Shown: positions 38,174 through 49,500 of the stretch, one piece after another
Layout: every line of letters begins with the position of its first letter
Numbering within the stretch: position 1 is the first letter of the stretch
From: Paramyrothecium sp. XJ0827
Taxonomy: Eukaryota; Ascomycota; Sordariomycetes; Hypocreales; Stachybotryaceae
Assembly: GCA_020881915.1 (NCBI GenBank)
Contig: JAJFPB010000002.1
Span: forward strand, 2,480,001 to 2,544,000
DNA: 64,000 bases
Reading direction: 5' to 3'
Program-made: the position numbers and the translations under genes
Notes under the pieces: model-generated
Told to the model about the DNA's origin: nothing
The model's database searches: none
The model's input: only the letters and a program-made list of their open reading frames with translations

Positions 38174-38718
38174 ATATGATGGCAACAAGGTCAGTCGGAC
38201 GCGGGATGTCAGCGGCTCCCGGCAGTGCTAGTGTGTGAGCGTGTGTGCGTTGGCCGGACCAGACCTGGTCCAGCATCGGGTACCTTGCATGCGAGCACAC
38301 CATCTCGTCCGTGCGTGCCTTGATTTGATGTCTCTCTGCTGCAGCCAGAGCCGACGGCGACGACCAATCCCGGGACCGCCCACAGCTCAAATCCAGCTGT
38401 TTTTCTTCTTTCTTACGTCCCCATGGCGTTGCTGTAAGGCCGAGCTGGCTCTGGTCGTGGCCCATCCTGCTGGGTGTCAATGCGTCGAACCGCCACCTTA
38501 TCTTAGCGCACCGCAATCCGCTAACTTAGTTCCCGAACGGTGAGCGAGGGACGATCCTCGCTGGCGTCCCTAGTGTTTGCCTTCGATTAATTAAAAGAAA
38601 AAGAAAAAAAAGTCTTTTTTTATAGCACCGTTTTCGAGGTCCGCTCTGTTTCGACGAAGCGACGCTCGTTCCACCAGCTCGGGATTGGCGGAGTGGCGGG
38701 GTACTAATGCTAGGGTAC

Positions 38719-38733
38719 ACCTTACGGTAAGGT
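38719..38733. repeat. Inverted repeat, ACCTTAC arms
   Basis: ACCTTAC and GTAAGGT around a single G. Same motif family as the repeat at 38153, about 560 nt away, in the same intergenic region. Confidence 0.75.
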
Positions 38734-40253
38734 AAAGTAGATCAGGTACCTGTTCACCAGGCAGATCAGTTGCCGCAGATCTGGGTCAGACCGTGGCTGC
38801 AGATCCGAGCGAGGGCTACAAGCAAAAGCAAACTTGCGAGGACAGCAACAGCTCCGTCCTGCGCTCTGCTTCCTTTTTGTTCTGGGTCCGGACGGTGGGC
38901 TCAGGTCGGATTCATGCCATTGCGTCGTCTCCGGCACGCAGCAGCCCACGGCCGCACGAAAACCCGCCGCCAACCAACCAGCGTTGGGTGAGTGTCAGTG
39001 TCCACACTTGCATGAGGCAACCCACACACATACAGTGCAGGACAGGACAGGAAGAACAGGACCTTGCCGTAGGGAGCAAGAAGCAACCCTGCCTCATGCG
39101 GGCCCAAAAAGCCATCGTCGTCAGGCTTTCGACACTGCAAGACGTGCCACGGGTTTCGGTTTGGTTGAAAGTGTGGAGAGTTGGGTGACGAACTAGGTAC
39201 GGTAGTAGGTACAGAGGAGTTGAGGCAAAGACAGCCCGAGAGATGAGCCAAGGTACATGGACGTGGTGAGGAGGTACCCAACGGCATCTGTGCCAAGTAT
39301 CCTGCATCGTGGACGTGTCAGGAGGGTACCGGTTCCCCAGCTCGCACAAGTCACCTCGCCCTGGGACATGTCGAGAGTTGTTTGCCAGCCCGGCCAGCCT
39401 TACAGGATGGTGCGGCGCTCCGTCTCTCTTTTCTTTTCGGCCGCCATTTCTTTTTGGGACGTGTGACGAGGTTCGCATGTCCAGTCTGGGTCCCCCCTTC
39501 CCTGCCCCGTTTGCCCTTTTGGACGAATAAGGTAGATGGAGGAATCAATGAATGACTGGATGAATGAACGAATGGGTTGCACGTCCGCTTAAGCCGCCGC
39601 ATCGTTTTTTTCTCTTTGCTGCAAGGTACGGGAAACACGCGCACCACTGCAGCCGGTGCTCACGATTACCTTAAAGAAAGAGCCCCTTCCCTTCCCTTCC
39701 CTCGGTTCCATCTCTCTTATACTCGCCTGCCACAGCAAGCCTGTAAGCGACGTTGACCTCTTCGTCTCGTCCTCCTCTTTTTGTCCTTCATATTCTTTCA
39801 CTTCATCTTGCCATTGCCTTCCCATTTCCCTGCCCTACGCAGCATAGATCGGTGTGGGTTTGCTGTTCGGCAACTTCTATTCTATCTGCGCGTGTGCTCT
39901 CTCGCAACATCATTTCTGATCAGCTCGCACAAGACCGGGTTCCTTGTCCCACTTACACAAGCATACCACTCTCTCACAAGGGTCCTGCCCCGGCATCGCC
40001 TTGGCTGTCCTGCCGTCGTTTGTCTGCGAGGACAATATCGAGGCATTGACCTGCTTGTCTTTGTACGAGCAGTGGCACACGGCGAGGATCCTCAACCACA
40101 TGAGCACGCACACGATACAGTGTACACCACAAGCTGAACAGAATCCGTTGTACATCTCGCAAGGTCTGCGACGGAGCTCCAAGTCTTGCTGCCAGCTATC
40201 CTACCTTTGGTCACCGCTGCCAAGCGATTGTCCAGTCGACCGTGGTGAGCGTC

Positions 40254-43200
40254 ATGGCGCCGACTAAGTTTGCCAGCGTCCGGTACAACGGCCGGCCGCC
40301 CATGCGCAGGCCGTCCTTTAGAGACGATACTAGCCTCGTGGCACTCCGATACGAGAAGACGGTGGCCGCCGAGCCTCCAGTCCCAATGCCTCCACGGAGT
40401 CCACGCAAGACTACTCGCCCGGAATCTTCGTTGTCCACCTCGTCGCACCATTATAGCCCCGTGGTTGTCGCACCTCCTACTCCCGTCGTGGCTCCACCGG
40501 CAGAGGAGCACCCTGCCCTGCGCACCTCGACCTCGTCAAGGGCCCTGAGCCTAGAGGAGTGGAAACGGGACTCCGGCCATGTGCCCTCGGGCTCCCCAAC
40601 CACGATATACGAGGAAGACTGCGAGGAAGACGTGGAGTCAGCAGCAGACTGCTTCGACGATTCCATTTGCCGAAAGCTGAGCAGCCTACCTGGCATGGCC
40701 GCAGTCTCGCCTGCCGTGCAACAAATGGACGAGTGCTCAGGCCCAGTTGCTGACGACCGAGCGTCAGCCTACTCTCAAGATTTGGGAAGCGGCGCCATGT
40801 CGGGGAAGCACTGCACGGCAACCGGCGCGACCCCACGCGCCTCCATCTCATCGTCGTCGTACTCTTTAAAGTCGCCTCCCCAGACGCCAGCCGGCCATGC
40901 GAGCTCGTCCAAAAAACTGGTCAAGAGCTTCAGCCTGCGATCAGTCTCGTCAATGTTTGGGCGAAGGAGAAGCGTAAGCGAGGATTCGGCCTCGACCTCG
41001 TCGACCACTGAGGCGGCACAAGGGCGCCCGTTAATGCGGGGCTGGGCGCCCCCATCCCTGCGCTCCCTGAAGCACCCCCAGCACCCTGCCCCAAAGTCCC
41101 CAACCAACAAATCCTCTGCCCGCGTATGGATCCAAGCCATCAAATCCCCTACTTCATCCCCGACATCTTCGCTGTCCGACCACTGCGACTACGACAGCGA
41201 CAAGGACTCGTGCAAAGACGCGCCCTACAGCCCTCTCGTCATTTCCATCCCCACTGATAGCCTCCTCGACGATGATTTTATAACTGGAATCTCCTTTTCC
41301 AATCGCGGCAGTGTCATGTTTGGTGGCCGTCGCGCCTTGGCAGCTGATGGAGCAATGGAGCCACACGCGATCAGCGACAGCAACGAAAAGACCTCCCCAA
41401 CGCAGCCGGCGCATGAGGCGGCGACCGGCCAGCACGATGAACTGTCGCCGATTGAACACCCAATCGCCGCTAGCGTCGCCCAAGGGCCGGAACCTCGCGA
41501 GCTGCTGCCCCCGCCAGATATCCGCGTCCTGGCTGTCGACGTCGAGAAGGATTCTCAAAAGGTGAGGTCTCTCTATGACGTTGCCGCGCAGTTTGACGAG
41601 GACGATGGGAAGAGGCCTCCGTCCTGTGGGTGCCTGGAGTCTTGTCCAGAGGCTCCGGCGGAGCAAGAGGAGCATGATGCGTATGGTTTCCTTACCTCCC
41701 TTGTCCGTAGACAAAAATGACAGTTGGCGCTGACTGGATGATTCTGCGGCGCTGCAGACAACAGGCACGGCTCGGACCAAACTGGGCTACGCCGCGATCC
41801 GGAAGCGCCTTCTCCCACAATCGTTCCACGTCGAGGCGACGGAATGAATTGGCGGGCGGCCTTGAGGATTGGGAAGATGTTGACGGCTCAAACGTTGACC
41901 GTTACGGCTTCATCAAAGAGCCGAGGCCTGTGTCTAGGCTAGGCACCCCGACCGACGTGCGACCGGCACAGTATTCTCCTAGAAAGAGAAACGTTCTTCA
42001 GAAAAGGGACTCGCCAGGACTGTCATCCCTGGGCGGCCGACGTACGCCTAGCCGAAAAGTTTCGGCAAGGTCTCTCAACACGCAACACTCAGAGGTTTCC
42101 ATTGCTTCGTTCCGATCATCACGCTCGGCGCTGCGGCAAGCTGGCAATTTACTCCCCCACAACCGCGACCGTCGCTACGTCGATGAGGCCGGCGAGATGC
42201 TGTCGATCTCTCCGAGTTTACAAGACATTGCGGAAGAGGCTCAGGTGGAAAGGATATCGGAAGCACTAAAAAAGAAGGAATGGGAACGGTCAGAAAAATG
42301 GAGGAAGATGGCAAAGGTCGTCAGGAAGGGCGATCAGGGTCAGGGCATGGATTTCGAGTTCGATGTCAAGAATCCGAAATTGATTGAGCGAACATGGAAA
42401 GGCATCCCGGACCGGTGGCGGGGAGCCGCGTGGTGGTCGTTCCTCGAGACGAGCGCCAGACAGCACCACGGGTCACCAGCACAGGAAGCCATTATTGCTG
42501 ATTTCCATCGGCTGCAGGAGCAGAGCTCTCCAGATGACGTCCAGATTGACCTGGATGTTCCAAGGACCGTCAATCGGCACGTCATGTTTCGAAAAAGATA
42601 TCGCGGAGGCCAGCGACTCTTGTTCCGCGTCTTGCATGCTATTTCCATCTACTTTCCCGAGACGGGATACGGCCAAGGCATGGCCTCGCTCGCTGCGACG
42701 CTTCTGTGCTACTTTGACGAGGAGAAGTGCTTCGTCATGATGGTGCGGATGTGGCAGCTTCGGGGGTTGGATGTGCTCTATCGTCCCAAGTTCGAGGGGC
42801 TGATAGCGGCGTTGAAGGAATTCGAAGCCGGCTGGTTGAACAAGGACGTTGCTAGGGTCCTGGTAAGTCACGCTCGAATTGCTTTTGCCTGGTTTCTTCC
42901 ACGCTAACTCTCATACCCAGTTGGAGCTCGGTGTTGATGCGACATCCTACGGGACGAAATGGTACTTGACTCTCTTCAACCTTTCGGTACCTTTCCCAGC
43001 GCAGCTGCGCATATGGGATGTTTTTCTCTTGCTCGGCGATGGTGCATTTGAGCACGGAGTTCCAGACCTGGAGGCACCGAACGTCGCACCAACTGGACTC
43101 GACGTTCTGCATGCAACCAGCGCCGCGCTGATTCAAGGGCTGAGAGAAGTGCTGCTCGGCTCGGATTTCGAAAACGCCATGAAGTCTTTGACAGCATTCG

Positions 43201-43280
43201 TCCCGGTGAAGGACGAAGATTTGCTTATGAAAGTAATGAAGGCGGAGTGGAAAGCACACCAGGGCCGGAAGAAGCCTTAG
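40254..43280 (+). CDS. TBC-domain Rab GTPase-activating protein
   Basis: About 963 residues. Exon 1 is 40254-41680, the first intron 41681-41757, exon 2 41758-42862, the second intron 42863-42920 (58 nt, GTAAGT...CCCAG) and exon 3 42921-43280. The first 600 or so residues are disordered, rich in Ser/Pro. The TBC domain starts after a charged helix (EALKKKEWERSEKWRKM) and carries both catalytic fingers: IDLDVPRT (arginine finger, codon 42563-42565) and YGQGMASL (glutamine finger, codon 42674-42676). It should therefore speed GTP hydrolysis by a Rab-type GTPase in membrane traffic; the partner is unknown. The first intron is uncertain: the GTATGG donor at 41681 with CTGCAG at 41757, or GTCCGT at 41703 with CAACAG at 41764, both keep the frame. 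The second intron and the domain are secure. Confidence 0.88.
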
Positions 43281-44720
43281 CAGGACATCTTCCCACCCTT
43301 TACGCCTTGATCAGGCACCCCGATTTCTTTTGTCCTTTTTGACTGGAGAACTGTCGTTGCGGTTCCCTTTGTTGATTCAGCATTCCGATACCCCATCATT
43401 GTCACTACTCTTTAAACCTCATCGAACTACGACGGGCAGACCTCGAACCCTCCACAATGTCAGGTAGACAACGGGATGAATGGCTGCGGGTTTATGTTTT
43501 CCTTTGTATTCAGCCTTTATCAGCCACTACTTGATGCCGTAGGAGACCAGCGGTTTTTCGCTACGTTGTTATATACCCCTTGCGAACCTGACGATTTATT
43601 TGTACCTCTAGTTAGCGGTGGATGGCCCAGGAGAAAGATGGCGAAATACTAATATGAACGCGTCTGCGGATGTATGCTGGAAGCAATCTGAATCGTGTGC
43701 TGTGACAAGACATGCCCCAGTGAGTTAACGATGATAAAACACAGGAGAGTCCTTCAGATCACATACCAGACCAGTCTAGGAGCTATCTCATCGAATGTAA
43801 GTGGATACATTCTGGATGCAAACTGCAACAGAACATCCTGGGACTCGTGGTAGCATCAGAGTGTGCACATGCCTAATGGCCGGAGAGCAACGGGGTAGGT
43901 CAGGTCTCTGCACACGTTCGTTCGGCCATGACGGCGTACAGACCGGGCGACACGGGACGCGGCCTAGGTTGAGTGGGGCCGGCCCGGGACGCCTGGGCCC
44001 GGGAGGAGTTCGCAATGGCGTTCACGGAGCTGCACAAGTCGAACACCTGGGCGGATTCGGTCCCTCTGGGCAGACTGCAGACGCCGAGTCAGAACCAAAT
44101 TAGCGGGATCCGGTGCCGCTCCCTCGTATTTCCCTTCGAGCTGACTGTAGCCAGACCTCAGTCTCTCGGGGATGACGGAGAGCAAAGCAGCCGAGGAAGA
44201 AAAAGAATGGCACCCTCCGCCTTCCCGTTCTTCCTTCTCCTGTTTTTTCAATCCTTCCCCAGCAAATCCAACATAGAGCTGAAACGTTCCAGACAGACAG
44301 GAAGAATGATCGGCAGAACACGTCGGGCAAGTAGCCTCCGGCACATTTTGGCAAAAGCTTGCAGGCCCCGGCGTGGAAAATATGGAAAATCGTCTCTTCG
44401 GTACATTGTATCCGAGATGCACGCCCACCCCCTCCCTCGTCTTCGAGAAGGGCGGCTCGGCGATTACCCAGTAGACGCGCGCAAGAAGGAGGGAGGATTT
44501 CTTACCCACGAGGAGAGGGAGTTCCAGCCGGGGAAGAGACGATGCGAGGGGATCCCCCCCTCCCCTTCCATCCCTAACGGCTGCCAATCCTTTCATGCCA
44601 TGCACATCATGTATCGTGCGGAGGACCAGCATCGGGAGAGGATCCGTCGATACCTTTCCCAAAGGCCCGCAGCCATGACCCTGCTGCAGGTACGCGGGAC
44701 GTGTGTACGAGGAAGAGAGG

Positions 44721-44741
44721 AGATGGGAGATGGGAGATGGG
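44721..44741. repeat. Short tandem repeat (AGATGGG)3
   Basis: Three perfect copies of a 7-nt purine-rich unit within a longer purine tract. Confidence 0.8.
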
Positions 44742-45985
44742 AGGAGGGGCGTGGGATGGTCGTGTGCCGTCGAGCTGAACGCCCAGAGGAGCCCGCGCCG
44801 GCCACATGCTGGGGAGATTTCTTTGCGGCGTTTTGGTTCTCGAAACCCATCTCCTCCCTTCTCCCTCGCAATCTCCCCTCACAGTCCCCTCGCCGTCTGC
44901 TTTTTATTTTCATTTCATCTTTATTAATAATTTTAAGCATCTGCCAAGCAAATGAAATGTTTTATGTAGCACGATGATGTGACTACCTTTGGGCCAAGAA
45001 TCCAGCGTTGGCTCCGCTTGTGGCCGGGTGGCCCGCCCCCCGGTGTAGGTGGATGACAGAATCCCCCATTCCTTCCCCCCTTCCTTGACTCCTTCCTTCT
45101 TCCCTGTCATTTGTTTTCGAGTCACTCTGTGTGTGCGTGTGTGTATGTAAGCGCGCGGCGCATGGTAGATCTGCGCCCTTCTCTTTTTTTCTTTCTTTTT
45201 CTTTCTCTCTACAATAAAATGAAAGATGGAGGGGAGGGGAAGCCAAGCAGACCACGACCGAGGAGCAACGCAAGAGGTACGCGTTTTGAGGGTTTTTTTT
45301 CTTCTTTCTTTTTAAAATCCAAGGAAAGGAAACATATCGAGATTGGCTGTGGGGAGAATGCCCCGGTGTTGCGTGGAATGGTTCCTATAATTAATATAAC
45401 GTTTCCTCTTAATACGTCTGCCATCCATTACGGCAAGGTACCTACAGGCACACGCAAAAGCCTCTCCTCCCGTTTGGGAAGAACCGTCCGCCGCGGCAGC
45501 CAATCGTCGTCGGCGCACCCCCCTCGTCCTGTTTCCCGATTCTGCTAGGACGAAAAGGGCACTGCAGCCTCCGCCTATCAGAGCGCGCCGTGAGCTGCCC
45601 TGCCGTCCCGAATGGGATAAAAACGATGCCCCGACTGGGATTTCCTCCAAGCTGATCCGGATCGGGAAAGCAGGACCACCCAGGACGTTTTGGAGCCACG
45701 CCGAGGCGGGCATCGCGGTTCCAAAGTTGTCCCAACGTTGCGACCCAAGCCGCGGTACATGGGGGAAAAAAAAGGAAAAAAAAGTTGGGGTGCGGTGATT
45801 GTGGTTCTTTTGTTCCGTCCTCGATTATGATTGCGCTGTAGCGGCTCGTCTGCGGTGGTGCGCTCTGGGGCACCGGCGCCGTCCCTTCATTGCCCAGCTC
45901 CCCCGGCATGCGGAGACTTGAAACATCGATCCCCTCACCCTGCTTATTGAGATCAGCCTCACCTCGTCTTACCTACAGACTGTTC

Positions 45986-46060
45986 ATGATGATGATGATG
46001 ATGATGATGATGATGCTGGTGCTGGTGCTGGTGCTGGTGCTGCTACTCCTCCTCCTCCCC
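45986..46060. repeat. Trinucleotide microsatellite, ATG then CTGGTG then CTC
   Basis: About ten ATG units (45986-46015) run into CTGGTG repeats (46016-46041) and then CTC units to about 46060. It is open in several frames, which explains the Met/Leu homopolymer-like translations here. Confidence 0.9.
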
Positions 46061-46751
46061 CACCCACGGCAGGCGGGGCCCCAGTCAGTTCTCTGGGATG
46101 GCCCCCTTTGCGCCACTCCGCGGGCTGTCCTCGTAGGAAGGGAACCCATGCAGGAGCCCATCAAAAAGGAGCAAAACGGGATTGTCACCTCATCGTCGTC
46201 GTCATTGTCAGCATCATGATAATCGCCGTATAATCAATCACTACACGAACTGCCATGCCGAGGAACGTCGTAGCCACATTCCCTCGCTTACACCAACCCC
46301 CTTCCCCTGCTCGTGCATTTGGAGCGCCGCCCCAGAACCATGGGCCGAGTGTATGTAACTCACTTCCCCGGTCATGGGAAGAGGGGGGTGGGAGGGGGGT
46401 GGAGAAGGTGGACATACCAGGGGTTTGGGTGTTCGGGCGGAGCACAGGGGAAAAGGAAAAGAGACCACCCAGAAGGATACGTTTTGTCATCCTTTTCTCA
46501 TGCCTCTTGCTGTCCTGTCCGGTGTTGCATGTCCTGTTTCATGCAGGCCGGAATTGCAGGACCTTGGGTTGGAGATGCTCGCGCGGCCCGGCGAAACACG
46601 CATCACGAAACGACTTTATTTCCCCCCCCTCCTCCTCCCCATTGTTTTCGCCGATCTGCCTCGCCCGGCCAGAGCACCGTAATTAGAATCTGCGAGGCGC
46701 ACTTCGTTTGCCGACAAAGGCGTGTTGTGCGAAACAGACAGGGTCGTGTTA

Positions 46752-46763
46752 TAAGGTACCTTA
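46752..46763. repeat. Perfect palindrome TAAGGTACCTTA
   Basis: A 12-nt perfect palindrome, followed 20-40 nt later by GGTAGGTAGGTAA. It is another member of the recurrent TACCTTA family. Confidence 0.75.
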
Positions 46764-48078
46764 CCTATACCCAGCTCAGGTTGGTAGGTAGGTAATAGGA
46801 GGATACAAGAGGTAATAACAGAGGCGCAAACCCCTCCCCATAATCACCATCATTATGAGCGGGCCGCCAGGAAATTGCCCGAGGAGCTTTGCGCCGGCAA
46901 GACGCATCTGTATTATCATCTCGCCATTGCTCCTCACCCAGCTCCTTGCCGGGAGACTCTGCACCTCGTCCATTTCCACGTCCATGGCGCGAGTGTGAGC
47001 ATGTACGGGATACCGTACCTTACATTAGTGCTTGTGACAGTCATCACCCCCTGTCCGCATGTGGCTGCAACCCTGCGGAATCGGCTACCCGACATCTCTT
47101 GCCGTGGAACACATTGCTTCCGCGGCCAACCTCTTTACCAGGCTCACGGCTTGCCTAGCGGTTTGACGTGGGGTGCGGCTGTGGTCCTGTAGGTGCTCTG
47201 TTGTCGCATCATCTTCAAGAATCTCCTACACGTGCGGCGTACCTCTACTCCATGGGCCTCGTTCAAATCTGTTTCTCACGTTGCATCCTATCTCGCTGCA
47301 TCTATAGTATTTTCTGGATTCGTAACGGCCGCAATGCCTCCTATTTCACCAGGTGGACAGAATCCCAAGTCCATAACCTCCCTGTGATGCCAAACCCCAC
47401 CGTCCAGTCCGAAGTCATAATGCGTTAAAAACGAAGAGGGAAAAAACACAAAAAGTCGCCTACCCCCATGCAACCTGTCAGCATCTACCGGTACAAGAAT
47501 ATCAATACATTGTCCCCATTCAAGCTGGAATGGGTTGCCGAAGAAAACATCGGTGGATGGACAGCCAATAAATCGCTCCTTTGAAATGCTTGCGTAACGC
47601 CGCTTTGGTTGGTTTGCAGTCCCACGAGGATTCCCGAATCAACTCGCACCTGCTCATTTCCCTTGCACCACATAGTTGCCGCCAAATCACTTTCAATACC
47701 AAGAGTAACAGTCTCTGCGCTCAGGTCGAAGCAGGTTTACTGTGTCAGCAGTCCATCGCGAATCTCGTGTACGAGCGAGGGTCGAAAAGCGGCACGGCGA
47801 AGACAACAGGGCCATAATGAAGAAGGCCGCAGTTGTACGTGTAACAGAAATAGTCAACACGTTAAGAAAATAAGTTTCGTGCCTCGTAACTCAAATCGTT
47901 TAGCGGAGTGCAGCTCGCCACGTCAGTAGTTCTGTATAGTCCTAGGTCATCATTGCCATGAGCATAGATACCAGTTTTCTGTAGTACGCATGTCGGGGGG
48001 GAAGGCCGCCGGCAGGGTCAGATGCGGGACAAGTAGTTTTCTTCGGCAGGCAGCAGGCGAGTATTCCCGTCCGGTCTG

Positions 48079-49500
48079 TTATTTTGCGTGGGGGTTGGGT
48101 TGTGAGCTGGCTCCTGCGTCATCGGGTTCTCCGGATAGTAGCGATGTAACAGACGGCTTCCTGCTTCCCGTTCGATCTCGGTCCTGAGAAGTACCCGGTG
48201 ACATGGCCTTATACTGTTCTAGGCCCTGCGAGGGTCGCTGTCCTGAGGCTTGATACCAAGAGACGTCGCTACGTTGACGCTTATGGCTTTTGCGTTGGGG
48301 TGATGGCTCTCCAAAGCTGGCATGGTGTGTGGAGGGCGGCGACCGATATCGAAACTGCTCGGTATGAGCCAAGTCTGTCTGGTGCGAACCTAGGGCCTTG
48401 CGCTTCTTGGGAGTTTCCCCTATAGCCACATAGCCCACGTTAGCCTACATGGAGTCTCGCTTTCTCTTGGTTTTTGACGAACCAGAGGGGCTTCCAGGTC
48501 GATTCGAACCACTTCCACCATGCGAGGTTGGGGGCTGCCAGTGGTGAAAGTAGATGGATGGGCTCGACTCATGCTGCGATGACTGAGGCTGCACTTGGGT
48601 ATGCGGCTGTTGCGAGTGAATTGCCGAGGCCGGACCCTGTGTCGATTGAGAAACGGCTGTTCCCAGACTTGGCAACGTATTCGGCCCAGCTAGTGGGCGA
48701 GCTGCCGTTCCTGGCAACGTTTGTCCCCTAGGTCTGGTAGGTGAACCCGGGTAGGGCCCAAATCCAGCCGAAGATGGAGCGGATGCTGGTACTGCAGGCG
48801 CTGGTGGATATTGCCCATGCCCTTGTCCTTGACCGTCTCGCTGGGCTTCGCTAGCTTGCGCGCTTTGGATAGCTGCATGTGGAGGATGATGTGCCTGAGA
48901 CGATTGCATGAACTGCTGTGCCCATTCCAAGGCTGCCTGAGGAAGCACGCCTCCGACACCCATACCAGCGAAGACGAGAGGTACCATAGGAGGCGGGATG
49001 CCGCCGCCCAGTGAGGCCCTCAGGATGTCCATTTCAATCTTTCTCTGCTCCAATCGCAGGCTTTCCTGCCTGGTCTTTTCCTCCTCTTGCTTCGTCCTCT
49101 CCTCCTCAGTCCTAGCCTGCAACCAATTTCTCATTGCCTCCTCGGCTCCCTGCCACTGCTGTGGTGGAGCAGGAAGCGTTGACCACGGATGTTGTACTTG
49201 GGAATGGGCCTGTGTGATGCTACTCGGGGGAGGAGGTTGACTGTGATGCGACGGCGGAGGCACAGGCGCAGGTTGGGGTTGCTGAGGGGGGAGAGTCATG
49301 GCTGCCGGAGGCGGCAGGCCACGGTGAGGAGCTGACATGGGTTGATACGACGGACTGTGGCTTCGAGGTATAGCTGAAAGGGACTTCTGGCCGGTCTCTT
49401 GATATGCTAAGGGGGGAGAAGGTCGAGAGGTGGAAGGCGGAGTCGGCAAATCATGGACGGACTTGTAGCCGTAGGTTGGTGGCTGCTTGACGGTAAGCAT
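48079..49500 (-). CDS. Pro/Gln-rich coiled-coil protein with basic C-terminus
   Basis: I do not recognise the family. The ATG at 49498-49500 opens MLTVKQPPTYGYKSVHDLPT. The protein is disordered and rich in Pro, Gln, Ser and His, apart from a charged coiled coil at about residues 120-165 (ARTEEERTKQEEEKTRQESL) and a short hydrophobic helix with ALEWAQQFM. Unspliced, the frame stops at 48445 after KTKRKRDSM (351 residues). A 63-nt intron, 48482-48420 (GTTCGT donor, GGCTAACG branch-like site, CTATAG acceptor), instead joins PSG to GETPKKRKALG and extends to 48079, giving 452 residues. Either C-terminus has a basic cluster that could be a nuclear import signal. A nuclear or transcription-linked role is inferred from composition only. 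The minus-strand leader (49501-49990) is CT-rich, as expected. Confidence 0.7.

Larger units (their letters stand above)
37700..40253. other. Divergent intergenic region upstream of the TBC gene
   Basis: No gene is supportable; frames are short and on both strands. It holds two inverted repeats of the TACCTTA type (38153-38173 and 38719-38733), a purine run near 38596-38612, and a CT-rich part (39690-39800, with CCCTTCCCTTCCCTTCCC) of the kind seen just upstream of well-transcribed fungal genes. 39800-40253 is probably the leader of the TBC gene. Confidence 0.45.
43281..48078. other. Gene-poor stretch, 4.8 kb
   Basis: Frames up to 334 codons exist (43973-44977 plus) but they overlap open frames on the other strand, lack an ATG start with any context, and have the low-complexity Arg/Pro/Ser content of chance frames in GC-rich DNA. 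Simple repeats are present at 44721-44741 and 45986-46060, purine runs at 45760-45785, and a TAAGGTACCTTA palindrome at 46752. It covers the 3' ends of two convergent genes. No RNA gene is seen. Confidence 0.45.

Noticed and set aside
43973..44977. Plus-strand open frame of 334 codons
   Set aside because: It begins in GC-rich DNA without a recognisable domain, overlaps long minus-strand frames, and is made of Arg/Pro/Ser-rich low-complexity sequence, typical of a chance frame.
45986..46060. Poly-Met/poly-Leu open frame over the microsatellite
   Set aside because: The frame is created by the trinucleotide repeat and is open in several registers; no gene context.
48490..48515. GTGGTTCGAATC on the minus strand, resembling a tRNA B box
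   Set aside because: It lies inside the coding frame of the Pro/Gln-rich protein and has no cloverleaf around it.
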